This document shows positions 13,001 through 24,234 of a stretch of 64,000 nucleotides of DNA, one piece after another. Where the stretch lies: positions 744,001 through 808,000 of the forward strand of contig BDSL01000029.1 of the NCBI GenBank assembly GCA_003116995.1. The letters are read 5' to 3'. A program made the position numbers and the translations under genes. Under the pieces are notes generated by a model that did not search any database, had not been told where the DNA came from, and saw nothing but the letters and a program-made list of their open reading frames with translations. The number at the start of each line of letters is the position of its first letter. Position 1 is the first letter of the stretch. This DNA comes from Yamagishiella unicocca (taxonomy: Eukaryota; Chlorophyta; Chlorophyceae; Chlamydomonadales; Volvocaceae).

Positions 13001-16000
13001 GTGGAGCGCAGCACGCCTCGGTGCGGTGGAGCGCAGCACGCCTCGGTGGGGTGGAGCGCAGCACGCCTCGGTGCGGTGGAGCGCAGCACGCCTCGGTGGG
13101 GTGGAGCGCAGCACGCCTCGGTGGGGTGGAGCGCAGCACGCCTCGGTGGGGTGGAGCGCAGCACGCCTCGGTGCGGTGGAGCGCAGCACGCCTCGGTGCG
13201 GTGGAGCGCAGCACGCCTCGGTGGGGTGGAGCGCAGCACGCCTCGGTGGACCGCAGCACGCCATCCTGATAAACGGCCCGGTGGAACGCAGCACGCCGAG
13301 CATGGGCTGACTTCCGGCATGAAGTCCCCCAGCAGGCATCTCACAACGCGTGTTCGAACCGGTTCCCCCCGCAAGCAATTAAGCCTCGTCGTGTTTGTCG
13401 AACCACCGTTTTTCCCTGACCCGCACCTCCTCCCTCTGTATGGTCTGGCGGCTGGGCGGCGTTCAGGTCTGTGGCGAGGCTCGGAAGTTGCGGTCAAGAC
13501 CATCATCCTGCCCACGAATATGAGCGGCAAGGAGAAGCGGGAGAAGATGGCGGTGATGGAGGCGGCCATCAGCAGCAGCCTGGCGCACCCGAACGTTGTG
13601 GCAACGTACACATACCAGATCAAGCCGCTGAAGGTGGGCTGCTTGGCGGGCAGGAGGCCGATAGTAGGAACGTGGCCGCGGCTGCGATGCCGAGCTGCAG
13701 GACCGCCTTGGGGGGAGTGGTGGACTTGAGGCTCCGCCGGTGGAGATTGGGCGATGTCTCCGCTGGGCGGTCGGGTTTGTGTTCCCTGTGGTTTCCCCGG
13801 GGGAGTTGGCTCACGCGCGTCGCCCTCCCCTTCACTGTACACCGGTTGATGCCCAGTCCACCCTTGCAGACGCGTCCATCCTGCCGCACCTGATCGAACC
13901 CCACCTGACTCCTCCAACCCCACCTGCCTCGTCCAACCCCACCTGCCTCGTCCAACCCCACCTGACTCCTCCAACCCCACCTGCCTTTCTTCCCAGGACT
14001 CCTCGTCCAACCAGAAGGAAGGCAAGCCCTCCGATGACATAACTGCATCGGCCATCATCGTCGGCAAGTAAGTCGCGAAGCGGCCCGGGACGGCGAGGGA
14101 CTAGGCCCGTTCACGACTGCCGCAGCCGCAGCACAATGTGGGACCTCCGGGCGGGTGGGGCGGTTTTTGGCTTGGCATCACGCACGCAATCCCCCGGGAG
14201 GCGTCCCGCGGGTCACTGCGCCGCATTCACACCAGTTGCGCTTCCCCTGCTCGCGGCACATCCCAGGAGCAACGATTGTGTGCGCTGTTGCGCTCCCCTG
14301 ACCCCCCACACGGCGCCCCGCGCACCGCACCTTCTCTCTTCCTCGTGTGCCAATTACGCGTTCGTACACTACACACCGCACCCCACACGCCGCACCCCAC
14401 ACACCGCACCCACACACCTCACCCACACACCGCGACCCATAACACCGCAACCCATAACACCGCGATCATGCCTCAGTGACAAGGCCACGGACTGCGGCGG
14501 GTCCTGCATGCTGGAGGACCCTCTGGCCCCGTTCAAGGAGGACCTGGATGAAGCGAAGGCCCAGACGGGAATACACAGCTACGAGGTGCGGGGTTCGAGG
14601 AAGACCCGTGGATGCCCGAAATACACCGTTTAGAACAGACGTTTTGAGATGCATGCTGGGGAACTGGGTTGGGGATACTAAAGCCGAAGGTCGTAAGATG
14701 ACGAGGTGCGGGGGGGATGAGAGGAAACCCGTCGGTCGGCGCTGAAAAGTTAGACCGAATGGGGGGTTATTACGAGAGGAAACCCGTGGGTCGGCACTGA
14801 AGGGGGGGGGGACGGCGGGGGCGTGGTTGGCGAGGAACCCATTCGGACAGGGCTTGTGTCGCGGCAAAGGAGCTTGGTAGGGCCGTGGCCGCAATGTCTG
14901 GCAGGAGGGACATGGAAGGGCTCTCATGTACTTGACCCATGGAAGGGGTTTTACGTAATTGACCGATGCTGGAGTGCGTAAGGGGTAGGCCGGATGATGC
15001 CGCCTGCTATGTGACGCCGCGCGCGTTGCGAATGGGAACGATTTGATGACAGGTGCCCGGAGATCGTCCGACTGATTCTAGAGGAGGGGCGCGGCCTCCT
15101 AGCCCAACAGATGGTGGCGTCGCGGTTGGGCCTTATGCGGTCTCGGGCCCGGGGCCACACGCTGCTGCTGCAGCTGCGTGTGTGTTGCGCCTGGTATCGT
15201 GCCTCTGCGCTTCCACCGCTTGACTCCTGACTCCTGAAGCGCCCTTTTGCTCGCGGCCCCACAGGTCCAGCTCGTCCTGGAGTTCTGCGATAAGGGCTGT
15301 CTGCGGGAAGCGCTGGACGCTGGCATCTTCTTTGGACGTAAGGCCCCCATAGCGCTATGTGGATGGACTAAGCCGGACGGCTCCTCGCCGCCCGGCCGCT
15401 CCGTTGCGCCAGCAATCCTCTCTCACGCATAAGAGGGCAAGCACCCACTGCCGCCCATCTGTCTCACCCACTCACCCACCCAAACGGCTGTCCTAAACAG
15501 TTTTCTCTTTCGTACGCGGGCTTTCCTTGCAAACCACACATTGCGTGCCGTCTCCTCCTCACCCTCTGGGGATCCTGCAGAGATGGGACTCAACTTCGCC
15601 GCCATTTTGGACACGGCTGCTGACGTGGCCAAGGCGCTGCTGCACCTGCACCTCAACGACGTGCTGCACGGGGGTGAGTGACGGAAGCGCAATACACAAG
15701 CGCGGCCGGCATCACATGTGGATAGGCGCGGAAGGTGGCGCGGTAGCTTCTTGCAAAAGGGGTGGGCGTCAGCTACTATGGACCAAAATGCCCTTCGGCG
15801 GTGGAGCTGCCCCTGGGCACTCCCCCCCGCATCTTCAGCCCCGGCCCTTGGGCTTCTCTCCCCGCTCCGAGCTACCAGTATCCACTGGTCCTAGCGTGCT
15901 CCCGCCGTTGCCGCCAACCTCTTCTTGTCCTCCCGCCGCGTCCCGGCCTCCTCCGAGGCTATTGGCGATTGGCTGCTCCCGCGCTACCCCCTGACCGCAC

Positions 16001-19000
16001 GGCACCGCACCCCTCGCAGACCTCAAGGCGGACAACGTGATGCTCAAGTCTTGCGGGAGGGATGGCCGGGGCATTACGGCTAAGGTGGGGCAGGGGTCCG
16101 GACTGGGGTGTCGGGGGCGACTGGGGTGCGGGAGGGGGACTGGGGATCGATGCGGCCCAACTGGCAAGGTACAAGTACGACGGTTTAGCAGTCGCCTGCC
16201 CTGGGATGGAATGGGGTTGGGCAGCCAGTACCCAGCGGCGCTCCCGCCCCCTCCTCTTCTCATACACCCCCTCCCCGGCCCCTAACCCGCCTCCCCTGTT
16301 CGCCTGCTCCTGTTCCCGCTGTCCCCAACCTCGCGCCCCTGTCCCTGCTTCCCTCCGAAACCACAGCCTGATCCTGTTCCCGCTGCCCCTGTCCCTGCTT
16401 CCCTCCGGAACCGCTGCCGACCAGGTTGCCGACTTCGGTCTTGCAATCAAGATGGACCACCTCAAGACGCACGTGTCAGCAACATTCCAGGGCACCCTCA
16501 CACACATGGCGCCAGGTGGGTTTAGGGTTTTAGGGTTTAGGGTGGGGGGCGCCAGGTGGGGGGGCGGGGGGTTGCAAGAAGGACCCGTGTACGAAAGCAA
16601 AGCCGTTCATAACCGTTTGGGGCGGGGGGGCCTGGGGAAGTGAAGAGAGCGTGGGGGCTGAGGGCTGGCACTGGGGGAGGAAGGGGCCGGGTCTCTGCAG
16701 GTGGTCCAAAGCGACTGGAGGGCTGACCAGGCGCGGGCAGATCCCGAACCCCCAGTCAGTCGCGAGCCACACCCACATTGTCGGTGCTCCTCGCCCCACT
16801 GCAGAGGTGCTGCTGCACGGACAGATGTCCAAGGCAGGCGACGTGTTCGCCTTCGGCGTAACACTGTGGGGTAAGTGATCGGGGGGCCGGGCGGAGGGGC
16901 AGAGTCAGGGCGGAGGGGCGGAGCCAGGGCGGAGGGGCGGAGCCAGGGCGGAGGGGCGGAGCCAGGGCGGAGGGGCGGAGCCAGGGCGGAGGGGCGGAGC
17001 CAGGGCGGAGGGGCGGAGCCAGGGCGGAGGGGCGGAGCCAGGGCGGAGGGGCGGAGCCAGGGCGGAGGGGCGGAGCCAGGGCGGAGGGGCGGAGTCAGGG
17101 CGGAGGGGCGGAGTCAGGGCGGAGGGGCGGAGCCAGGGCGGAGGGGCGGAGCCAGGGCGGAGGGGCGGAGTCAGGGCGGAGGGGCGGAGCCAGGGCGGAG
17201 GGGCGGAGTCAGGGCGGAGGGGCGGAGCCAGGGCGGAGGGGCGGAGTCAGGGCGGAGGGGCGGAGCCAGGGCGGAGGGGCGGAGTCAGGGCGGAGGGGCG
17301 GAGCCAGGGCGGAGGGGCGGAGTCACGGCGGAGGGGCGGAGTCAGGGCGGAGGGGCGGAGTCAGGGCGGAGGGGCGGAGCCAGGGCGGAGGGGCGGAGTC
17401 AGGGCGGAGGGGCGGAGCCAGGGCGGAGGGGCGGAGCCAGGGCGGAGGGGCGGAGCCAGGGCGGCTGCGGCTCTAAACGTACTCCTACTAGGACGACCAA
17501 GCAATGAGCCCTGCTCGTGTCGCTCCCACCGTCTCTCCGCGCCATGGGAGCCCGTCACCCCCCCGCCCCAGCTGCCCGCAAACTCCCTCCACGCCTCCAC
17601 ACCCCTACCTCACTACCCCTCCCCCCTCCCCCCCCCCTTCCCCTCCCCCTTCCAATGATGCTGTCGAGCACACACACCCTTCTCCTCCCTATGTCGTGTA
17701 ACCGTGTCTTCTCGGCTCCCCTCCCCGTTTTTTATGCCATCCCCCCCCCCTTCTCCCTCATGCGCGCTCGCGCGCAGAGATGTTCACCGGCGGCCATCCC
17801 TACCAGGGTGTCCCAGGCGCTCTGCTGGGTCACCTCATCTCCAAGGAGGGCAAGCGGCCCTCCTTCCCTCTGGGCACTCCGGCCGGGTTCAAGGAGCTGG
17901 CGGAGCAGTGCTGGCACAGGGACGCGGCGCAGAGGTGTGGACTGGGCCGCCGGGGCCGGGGGATTGAGAGGAGACCCGCGGGTCGGCGCACAGCGAGGCG
18001 GCCGACCCGTGGGCCCGGGGGTGGCGGGTGCTGGCCGGGGGGATGGCGAGGAGTGGCAAGGTGTGGGGGGCCGCGGGAGGGAAGATGTGGGCAAGGGCGC
18101 CGGGGCCGAGGGGGACTGTCGGCCCCGGCGTCGAGGGGAGTCGGGCAGGAGGAAGCGGCGGGGTGGGGGCGATGCCGCCGGCTCATGCAGAAACAAGGTG
18201 CCCTCAGGATGGGAAGAGGAAAAGTACCATCGGAGGGCTGGGCAGGCAGTGGTCTTTGAGGACGTTTCCATTTCCAACAAGGCACCCCGTTGTTTGCTGC
18301 CGGCGACCTGGTGTGGGGGGGGGTTCTCCCTGTCAGCGCACAGCAGCAGCACTGGGGCGGCCACAGCACTGGGGCGCCTACACCTCCCCTGGGTGTGCCG
18401 TACCCACGTCGTGTCGTACATCGTGTCGTACGCCGTCGTACACCGTTCCACGCGGCGTGCTTCCCTCGCGCCGCAGGCCCGCCTTCGAGGAGATCCTTGC
18501 AACGCTCACTTCGCTGCGGACCGATCACCCGCTGCCGACGCCGGCGCTGTCGTACACGGCCATGACTCTGGAGCAGCGGCACGCTCAGAAGGTCAAGGAG
18601 CGGGAAGCCATCGCGGCGTCGCTGCGAGCTAAGCTGGCGGAGGAGAAAGAGTACCAGTCGATATCAGCGCCGCTGCCCCGGTTGCACCACCACTACCATG
18701 GGCGCAAGGGGTCAGGGTCGGGGTGAGTGAAGGGCGGGGGAAAAGGGAGGCAGGCAGGCGGGCAGGGAGGCGGGAGGGATTTTTGCTGTAGGGGTGCGTC
18801 GCCGGCCATGAGTCGTAGGATGGTGGGTGGGTTGGGAAGGGGAGCAGCAGGTAGTTATAGGGGCGCCGCAGGTGTCGTGGTACGACTGCCGGGCTGTTTG
18901 CGACCTACCTGGGGCCCAATCGTTTCCGTACAGGGCCCTGTGAGGCCGGGCGCTGATCCCCGACGGCCCATGCGCGGGTCCTCGGCTGGGGCGGCCAAGA

Positions 19001-20545
19001 AGTGGCGGGCTGCGTGACACACAGTGACACAGGACAGGGCGTTCGTGTGCTTTCCTTTTCCCTTTCTTTCCTCACCCATCGCTTTTTATATGCTGACTTT
19101 TGTACGAATACAGGGACACGCACGCGCGTGCCCGCTTTTTATATACTGACTTTTGTACGAACACAGGGACGCACACGTGCCCGCTCCACCCCCTCGGTTT
19201 CCCCTCCCGCCCCCCCGCGCAGTGCCGTCCCGTCCGGCGGGCCCCCGCAGCCTCCCCACCGGCAGGCGGCCACCAGCGGCGACGGAGCGCACCCGCGCAG
19301 CATCAACTCCCCCCGCTGCGGATCCAGTCGGAGGAGCTCCCGCTCGCGGGCCAAGGCAGACGAAGCGGTGGGTCGGTCGCGTAGAACCGCGTCGTAGCCA
19401 CGTATCGCGGGATTGGAGATGGGCCTTATGCCCCGGCACCGGCGACCGGCATCCCACCGTCAGAAGGCCAACTGCCAAAGGCATCCCCCACAGCGGCCGC
19501 CGCGCCCTGCTATTTGCCATCCACGCTCTGCCAGTGCTTGTGGATGGCTCCTGCTAGCTAGCGGCGGCGTGTGTCGTTCCGCCCCTAATTCGCTTTTTTG
19601 CAGCGGCTCGTCGGCGTTGCGTGCCCCGCATCCGCGCTTCTTGCCCCTCGCTTCCCCTTACCCTTTTCCCCCCTTCCCTGTCCTCACCCCCCCTTTTCCC
19701 CCCTTCCCTGTCATCACCCCCCCTTTTCCCCTTTTCCCCTCTTCCCCTTTTCTCCCTTCCCCGTTTCCCCCCTTCCCCGCTGCCCACCGCCCAGCTGTCC
19801 ACCACGGTGTCCCGCTGCCCCGCCCTCTCCCTACCTAACCCCCCACCGCGCCGCCCTCCCGCTGCCCCGCCTTCTCCCTCCACGCCAGGTCATCATGGTC
19901 GGCGGGCGCAACGTGTCGCTGTCCAACGCCATCACGTCCAAGTCCGTTGTGGTGGGTCAGCGGCCGCTCATTCCCAATCCCAAAACCCTAATTGGAAGAC
20001 AGGACCGACCGCCAACCAATGCCGAGCCCCGGCGCGGGAGGCGGCATGTGCCACTTGAGAAGCGGCCCTATCCCCTTCCCCTCGTACAGCGCCCTTGTAC
20101 GCGGCAACCACCACCTAAGCCGCTCCGTGACAGCCACCACCTTGGGCGGCCCCTGCACACGCACGCTGTCCCGCTCCCGGCCCCCTGCACACATGGGCGC
20201 CAACTATACTGCTCACGTCGCGTAAACGAGTCTTTTTTGCAACCCCCCTGCGCACACCCTCCCCCCCGCTCCGCCCCCTGCACATACCCTCCGCCTCGCG
20301 TAGCCTCCCTCCCTCCCTCCCTCCCTGTGACACCCCCTTCGCCCGGCTCCGCTCCGCCCCCCTTTCCCTCCACACGTTTCCTACTCGATATTACTCCTCA
20401 GTGCCGACCCACGGGATTCCTCTCGCACCTCCGCTCCTTGTCACACCCCCTCCGCTCCACCCCTCCTGCCGTGCGCAGCTGGAGCCTATCTGTGAGACGC
20501 GCTACGAGGGCGACCAGGACGCGCCAGCGCTGGAGGCACATTAAC
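7099..20545 (+). CDS. CHASE-domain transmembrane receptor kinase (TKL type)
   Basis: Exons: 7099-7443, 7605-7811, 8925-9084, 9781-9896, 10418-10550, 11006-11154, 11295-11408, 11660-11749, 12124-12388, 12668-12868, 13467-13633, 13997-14067, 14477-14585, 15265-15337, 15581-15673, 16020-16084, 16425-16515, 16805-16870, 17778-17934, 18477-18722, 19223-19367, 19889-19951, 20480-20545 (1063 aa). A cytosolic N terminus is followed by a membrane segment (about 127-149), a CHASE sensor region (about 190-400, with GHDLLADLKNRDVVLR and GFATVLIHWD), a second membrane segment (about 409-430) and a coiled linker. The kinase domain (about 575-905) has the glycine loop GEGTFGKVY, VAVK lysine, HGDLKADN catalytic loop, ADFG, GTLTHMAPEV and CWHRDAAQRPAFEEI, the last being typical of the TKL group. 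CHASE domains bind small extracellular ligands in other receptors, so ligand-gated Ser/Thr or Tyr signalling is inferred. The 5' exon is the least certain; the rest is strongly supported. Confidence 0.88.
10621..10798. repeat. 30-bp minisatellite, 6 copies, kinase intron 5
   Basis: Six copies of a 30-bp unit beginning GGGCTGGAAGGCGTCCGGGC, inside intron 10551-11005 of the CHASE kinase. Long open frames on both strands across it are repeat artefacts. Confidence 0.95.
12979..13262. repeat. About 25-bp minisatellite, kinase intron 10
   Basis: Around eleven copies of a 25-bp unit with the core GTGGAGCGCAGCACGCCTCG, in intron 12869-13466. It creates long stop-free frames on both strands that are not genes. 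Confidence 0.95.
13893..13990. repeat. Short pyrimidine-rich repeat at the end of kinase intron 11
   Basis: Repeats of CCAACCCCACCTGCCTCGT and close variants directly upstream of the acceptor at 13996, so the repeat may serve as the polypyrimidine tract of that intron. Confidence 0.8.
16519..16552 (+). repeat. Interstitial telomere-like repeat next to a splice donor
   Basis: Three consecutive units of TTTAGGG or TTTTAGGG lie just after the donor of kinase intron 17. Both unit lengths are known plant/algal telomere types. The tract is too short to be more than a seed or repair relic. Confidence 0.7.
16891..17464. repeat. 19-bp minisatellite, about 30 copies, kinase intron 18
   Basis: About thirty copies of GCGGAGGGGCGGAGCCAGG with a GTCAGG variant. 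This is the largest array in the window and forms most of intron 16871-17777. The 210-residue Gly/Arg/Ala frame across it is an artefact. Confidence 0.97.
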
Positions 20546-20910
20546 CTATCGTGCAGTGACAGCAGCAGCAGCAGGAGGAGCGGAAGCAGCAGAGGTTCGT
20601 TGGCCCGCAGGTACCGGTATGCACGCATGGAGCGTACAGAAAAGCAGCAGCAGGAGGAGGACTCGGCATCATGCTACATGTGCGTCATGGGAGCTATGTC
20701 GGTTGACAGCTTGGGCAGGCCAACGCCTGTTGCAAGAGCCTGGGGCGGTGGGGGTGCAGTGGAAGGGCTGCGATGCGAGGGTGCGGAGCCGTACCGTTGC
20801 TGTGGCAGGGGGGTGAGGCGCTCCGCTCTGCCCCGGTTGCGGTGCCGTGTGGTGCGCGCATGCCTGGGGTGGCTGGCGGGCAGGGGGCCTGATAGGCAGG
20901 GGGCGATGGG

Positions 20911-21078
20911 CCGGCGATCACCGTCAGCCTCCGGTTGGGCCGGCGATCACCGTCAGCCTCCGGTTGGGCCGGCGATCACCGTCAGCCTCCGGTTGGGCCG
21001 GCGATCACCGTCAGCCTCCGGTTGGGCCGGCGATCACCGTCAGCTTCCGGTTGGGGCGGCGATCACCGGCAGCCTCTG
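20911..21078. repeat. 29-bp minisatellite, about 5.5 copies
   Basis: Near-perfect copies of a 29-bp unit containing CCGGCGATCACCGTCAGCCT. It lies in intergenic DNA downstream of the kinase gene. Confidence 0.95.
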
Positions 21079-21567
21079 ATTTACAAGGAAGGCCCTGGGG
21101 AGCCCACCCCAGGCGCGAAGGCCTGCTTGCGCGCTTTGCCCCATCACGCTTGACTTTGGGTTATTTATTCTTCTGCTCTTTCCTTCTCTCCACGGATGCC
21201 GGCTGTGGGCACATTGTGTTGGCCACTGGTCGGGAGGTGGGGGGGCTTCCGCACCTACCAGGGGCTTCCGCTATTCGCCGAGAGCGAGCGAGCGGGCCCC
21301 CATGTATATAGTAATGCCCGTGGCGCCCGATGCTGTACGAGCGGGCTGCGGCGTGCCCGCCAGGCCTTATGGTGGCCGGGCGCGGCGCGCGTAGGTTTTG
21401 CCAGCGGGGCACGTGTTGTCGATTACGGGGAGCGGCGCTGTCCAAGGCTCTCCAGACGTTCGCGTGGCGTTTCGCTGTGATACGTGCGGTGCCCCTGTGG
21501 CGGTGTCTCCAGAAACCCGTGCCCGCGGGCGTCGGGCTATAGTACAACGTTTTGTCCTCTCCGGCCC

Positions 21568-21842
21568 GTCTTGGTGAGCTGAGGCGCCGCAGCGGGTCGT
21601 CTTGGTGAGCTGAGGCGCCGCAGCGGGTCGTCTTGGTGAGCTGAGGCGCCGCAGCGGGTCGTCTTGGTGAGCTGAGGCGCCGCAGCGGGTCGTCTTGGTG
21701 AGCTGAGGCGCCGCAGCGGGTCGTCTTGGTGAGCTGAGGCGCCGCAGCGGGTCGTCTTGGTGAGCTGAGGCGCCGCAGCGGGTCGTCTTGGTGAGCTGAG
21801 GCGCCGCAGCGGGTCGTCTTGGTGAGCTGAGGCGCCGCAGCA
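21568..21842. repeat. 31-bp minisatellite, 9 copies
   Basis: Nine almost identical copies of a 31-bp unit. Each contains GGTGAGCTGAGGCGCCGCAG, which begins like a splice donor and ends like a splice acceptor. Copies are contiguous with no spacers, so this is not a CRISPR array. Confidence 0.97.
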
Positions 21843-22662
21843 CCCTCATGGCGCTAATATGGTCCAGCTGTGTGGTTGTCTGGTGTTGACGGGACTGAGA
21901 GGCTTACAACATTCGACAAGACATCACCCAGGAGCGCGCGATGGGACGAGCTGTGCTCGAAGAGAATGTGATTGTGTGGCCCGGCGGGCTGTCTTCCAGA
22001 GGATATGTTGCCGTCGTCAGGCAGATAAGCGATAAAGCGCACGGCGCACCCTGACCGCCGCGGGCGGCGATCCGGGGGCGCTTCACCACACGGCCAAAGA
22101 AGGCTGGTTTGCGTCCTCGGGGGCGCACGTTTGGGCAGGCGCTACTGGAGGATGTTTGTGGCGATTGGGCGGATGGGTGGTTTGCGTCCACTGCGGTGCT
22201 TCTCAACAAGTCGCGTGCCGCGCATTCCCCCTTCGAATCCGAGCCCAAGCGCAGGGCCGCACGTTTTCTGCGGCCAATAAGCTCTGCCACTCGAAAATGA
22301 ATGAACGCTGCGTGCTGTATCCCTCGATTGAACTTTACCCGCTGCCGCACGGGCTATGCTGGTTGCGAGTTTATTTGTCCAAGGTTTGTCTGCGCTTCAA
22401 TTCCTGAGCGCCGTTGACCGAGGTCAACGTAGCTCTCTGGTGGTGATGGGGAGGTGCACGGAGGGAGGGTGTGTACCTATGCATATGAGCCGTGCCACGT
22501 CACGCTTCATGTTCTGTCGGCCGCAATGTTGTATTCAATTGCTTTATAATGGTACTACTTGGTCATCTTGTTGCTGCAGCCGGAGTCGATTGGTGGTTGG
22601 TAAGAATTGGCGGGTAGTGCGCACTGCCCGTTGCGATGACGGGGTAGCCTTTGCTAACTGCG

Positions 22663-22696
22663 CACACACACACACACACATACACACACACACACA
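22663..22696. repeat. (CA)n microsatellite
   Basis: About 34 nt of alternating CA, interrupted once by T at 22681. Confidence 0.95.
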
Positions 22697-22863
22697 TGTA
22701 CGAATGTCACGCTCCCTTTGTCCATTTTCCGTGGAGTGGAGTTTCGCGTGCAAGCGGTTGACCAAGACAGGGCTTACGGTGCCGGTGTACTACCAAATGA
22801 AAAAGGGCCCACGCGGTGCGCACGTGAGTGTGCGCCGGAAGTCCGGCTGGTAAGAGTTCGCGA

Positions 22864-22946
22864 CGATGATGATGATGGTGATGATGATGGTGGTGATGGT
22901 GATGATGATGATGGTGGTGGTGATGATGATGATGGTGGTGGGAGGA
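22864..22946. repeat. GAT/GGT trinucleotide microsatellite
   Basis: An 83-nt run of GAT and GGT triplets with no support for being coding. Confidence 0.95.
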
Positions 22947-23962
22947 TGTTCGGAGAACAGCAATAGCATTAGCCGATACGGTGTCGTACTGCGCCTAGGA
23001 GCCGAGGAATCGCGCGTCTTCGGGGTTTAGCCACGTGGGGGCGCACGCGGAGACGCATGCCAGCCGCCCACGTGACATCATGTGGGTGTTGTTCCAACTC
23101 CTGCCAGGCAAGTGTGCGTCTGGCAGGGCGTTACGGAAGGCTTCCGAGGCATTCCACACGTACTGTTATGGCGCTCGCGCGCGATTGGGACTATATTGGG
23201 GCCCGTTGGGGGATTGCAGTATAGCTGTCACGCTGGAACTGATTCGTGGGACTGGCAGGCAGGCAAGCAGGCAGGCAGCGACGAACTTGTCTGATTGCGA
23301 GGTCATGCGATAATATAGTTGCAGGTTCGTTTTACCCGTTTCGGAAATAGTCGGTATGCTGGGTTGCATGGGATTGTCGCGCCCTGTGCTGCATCTGATC
23401 CACTCCAGACTGCCCGAATGCAGCTGCGGTTGTGGCGATGACGTAAGCGGTCAAGTGTGGCTGGGTATTGGGATTCTTTGAGCGGTGGAAAGGCAGCCCA
23501 CGTGCTGGACTTATTTTACGGTTTTTAATACCATGCACGTGTAACGTTGAACACGGTCAACGCCTTCTCCTCCGTACGGGAGGCGAGGATGACCATGCGG
23601 CCGCCAGCGTGGACTCTGTCCCCGTCCTGGGTCCTGAGGGGCAAGCCCTCGCCCCGTCCCTATCGTAGCCCCGGTTCTCAAATGCAAACCCCCGTATCGG
23701 AGCTCCCCTCCCCCGATCTCGATACGTCTGCTCTAAACGGTTGGCGCAACGGCCCATCAAGGGTCGACGTCTTGGTGGGCATGGTTCGCCAGCTAGACAT
23801 GAAACGGAATACTCGAGCCTCATGTGTGGACGTTGTGCTGCGATAAGGTAAACTTTTAAAAATGGTAACTGCAGACGGCCAGCCCGTTTCTACCCCGCCC
23901 GTGGCGGCCTTGCCCAGGTAGGAGTACGGTACCGGTAATTCATTTAGGCAACGTTTAGCTGA

Positions 23963-23964
<2 letters not shown>

Positions 23965-23997
<33 letters not shown>
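23965..23997. repeat. (CTG)11 microsatellite
   Basis: Eleven perfect CTG triplets about 240 nt upstream of the phosphatase start, so possibly in its 5' leader or promoter. Confidence 0.95.
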
Positions 23998-23998
<1 letters not shown>

Positions 23999-24234
23999 GT
24001 TTTTATAGGCAGGACCTTAGTTGCTGCGTCGCTCCGTAATATCTCGCCGAAGTACAGTGTTTAGCCTTGACCTGTGTCCATAACGTCATTCCCGCGAAAC
24101 CTCGTTGCTCCGAGTCCTGGGCTCTGGAGCCCTGCAAAGCCATTGTTGAACAGAACACAGCATTGAGTTCATCTGTATAGGAAATAAAAACACATGACTT
24201 CGAGCTTTTGGCGTTGAACTAGCTTCACTTGGAC

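Larger units (their letters stand above)
20546..24234. other. Repeat-rich intergenic region
   Basis: This 3.7-kb stretch follows the kinase stop codon and precedes the phosphatase start. It holds two minisatellites (20911-21078, 21568-21842), a CA tract, a GAT/GGT tract and a CTG tract. Several short frames, for example 21941-22054 (+) and 23547-23846 (+), resemble protein but show no domain and no supported splice partner. I see no clear TGTAA signal for the kinase near its stop. Confidence 0.5.

Noticed and set aside
12620..13378. Long minus-strand frames rich in CAPPHRGVLRST-like repeats
   Set aside because: They are the antisense of the 25-bp minisatellite in kinase intron 10 and cover true plus-strand exons.
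16875..17507. 210-residue Gly/Arg/Ala open frame
   Set aside because: It is the 19-bp intronic minisatellite read in a stop-free frame; the kinase exons on both sides splice across it.
19604..19888. An additional kinase exon after the CAG at 19603
   Set aside because: The frame there becomes a Pro/Ser/Phe pyrimidine tract, and the total coding length is already in phase without it.
21568..21842. Possible CRISPR array
   Set aside because: The units are contiguous with no spacers and the context is a eukaryotic nuclear genome.
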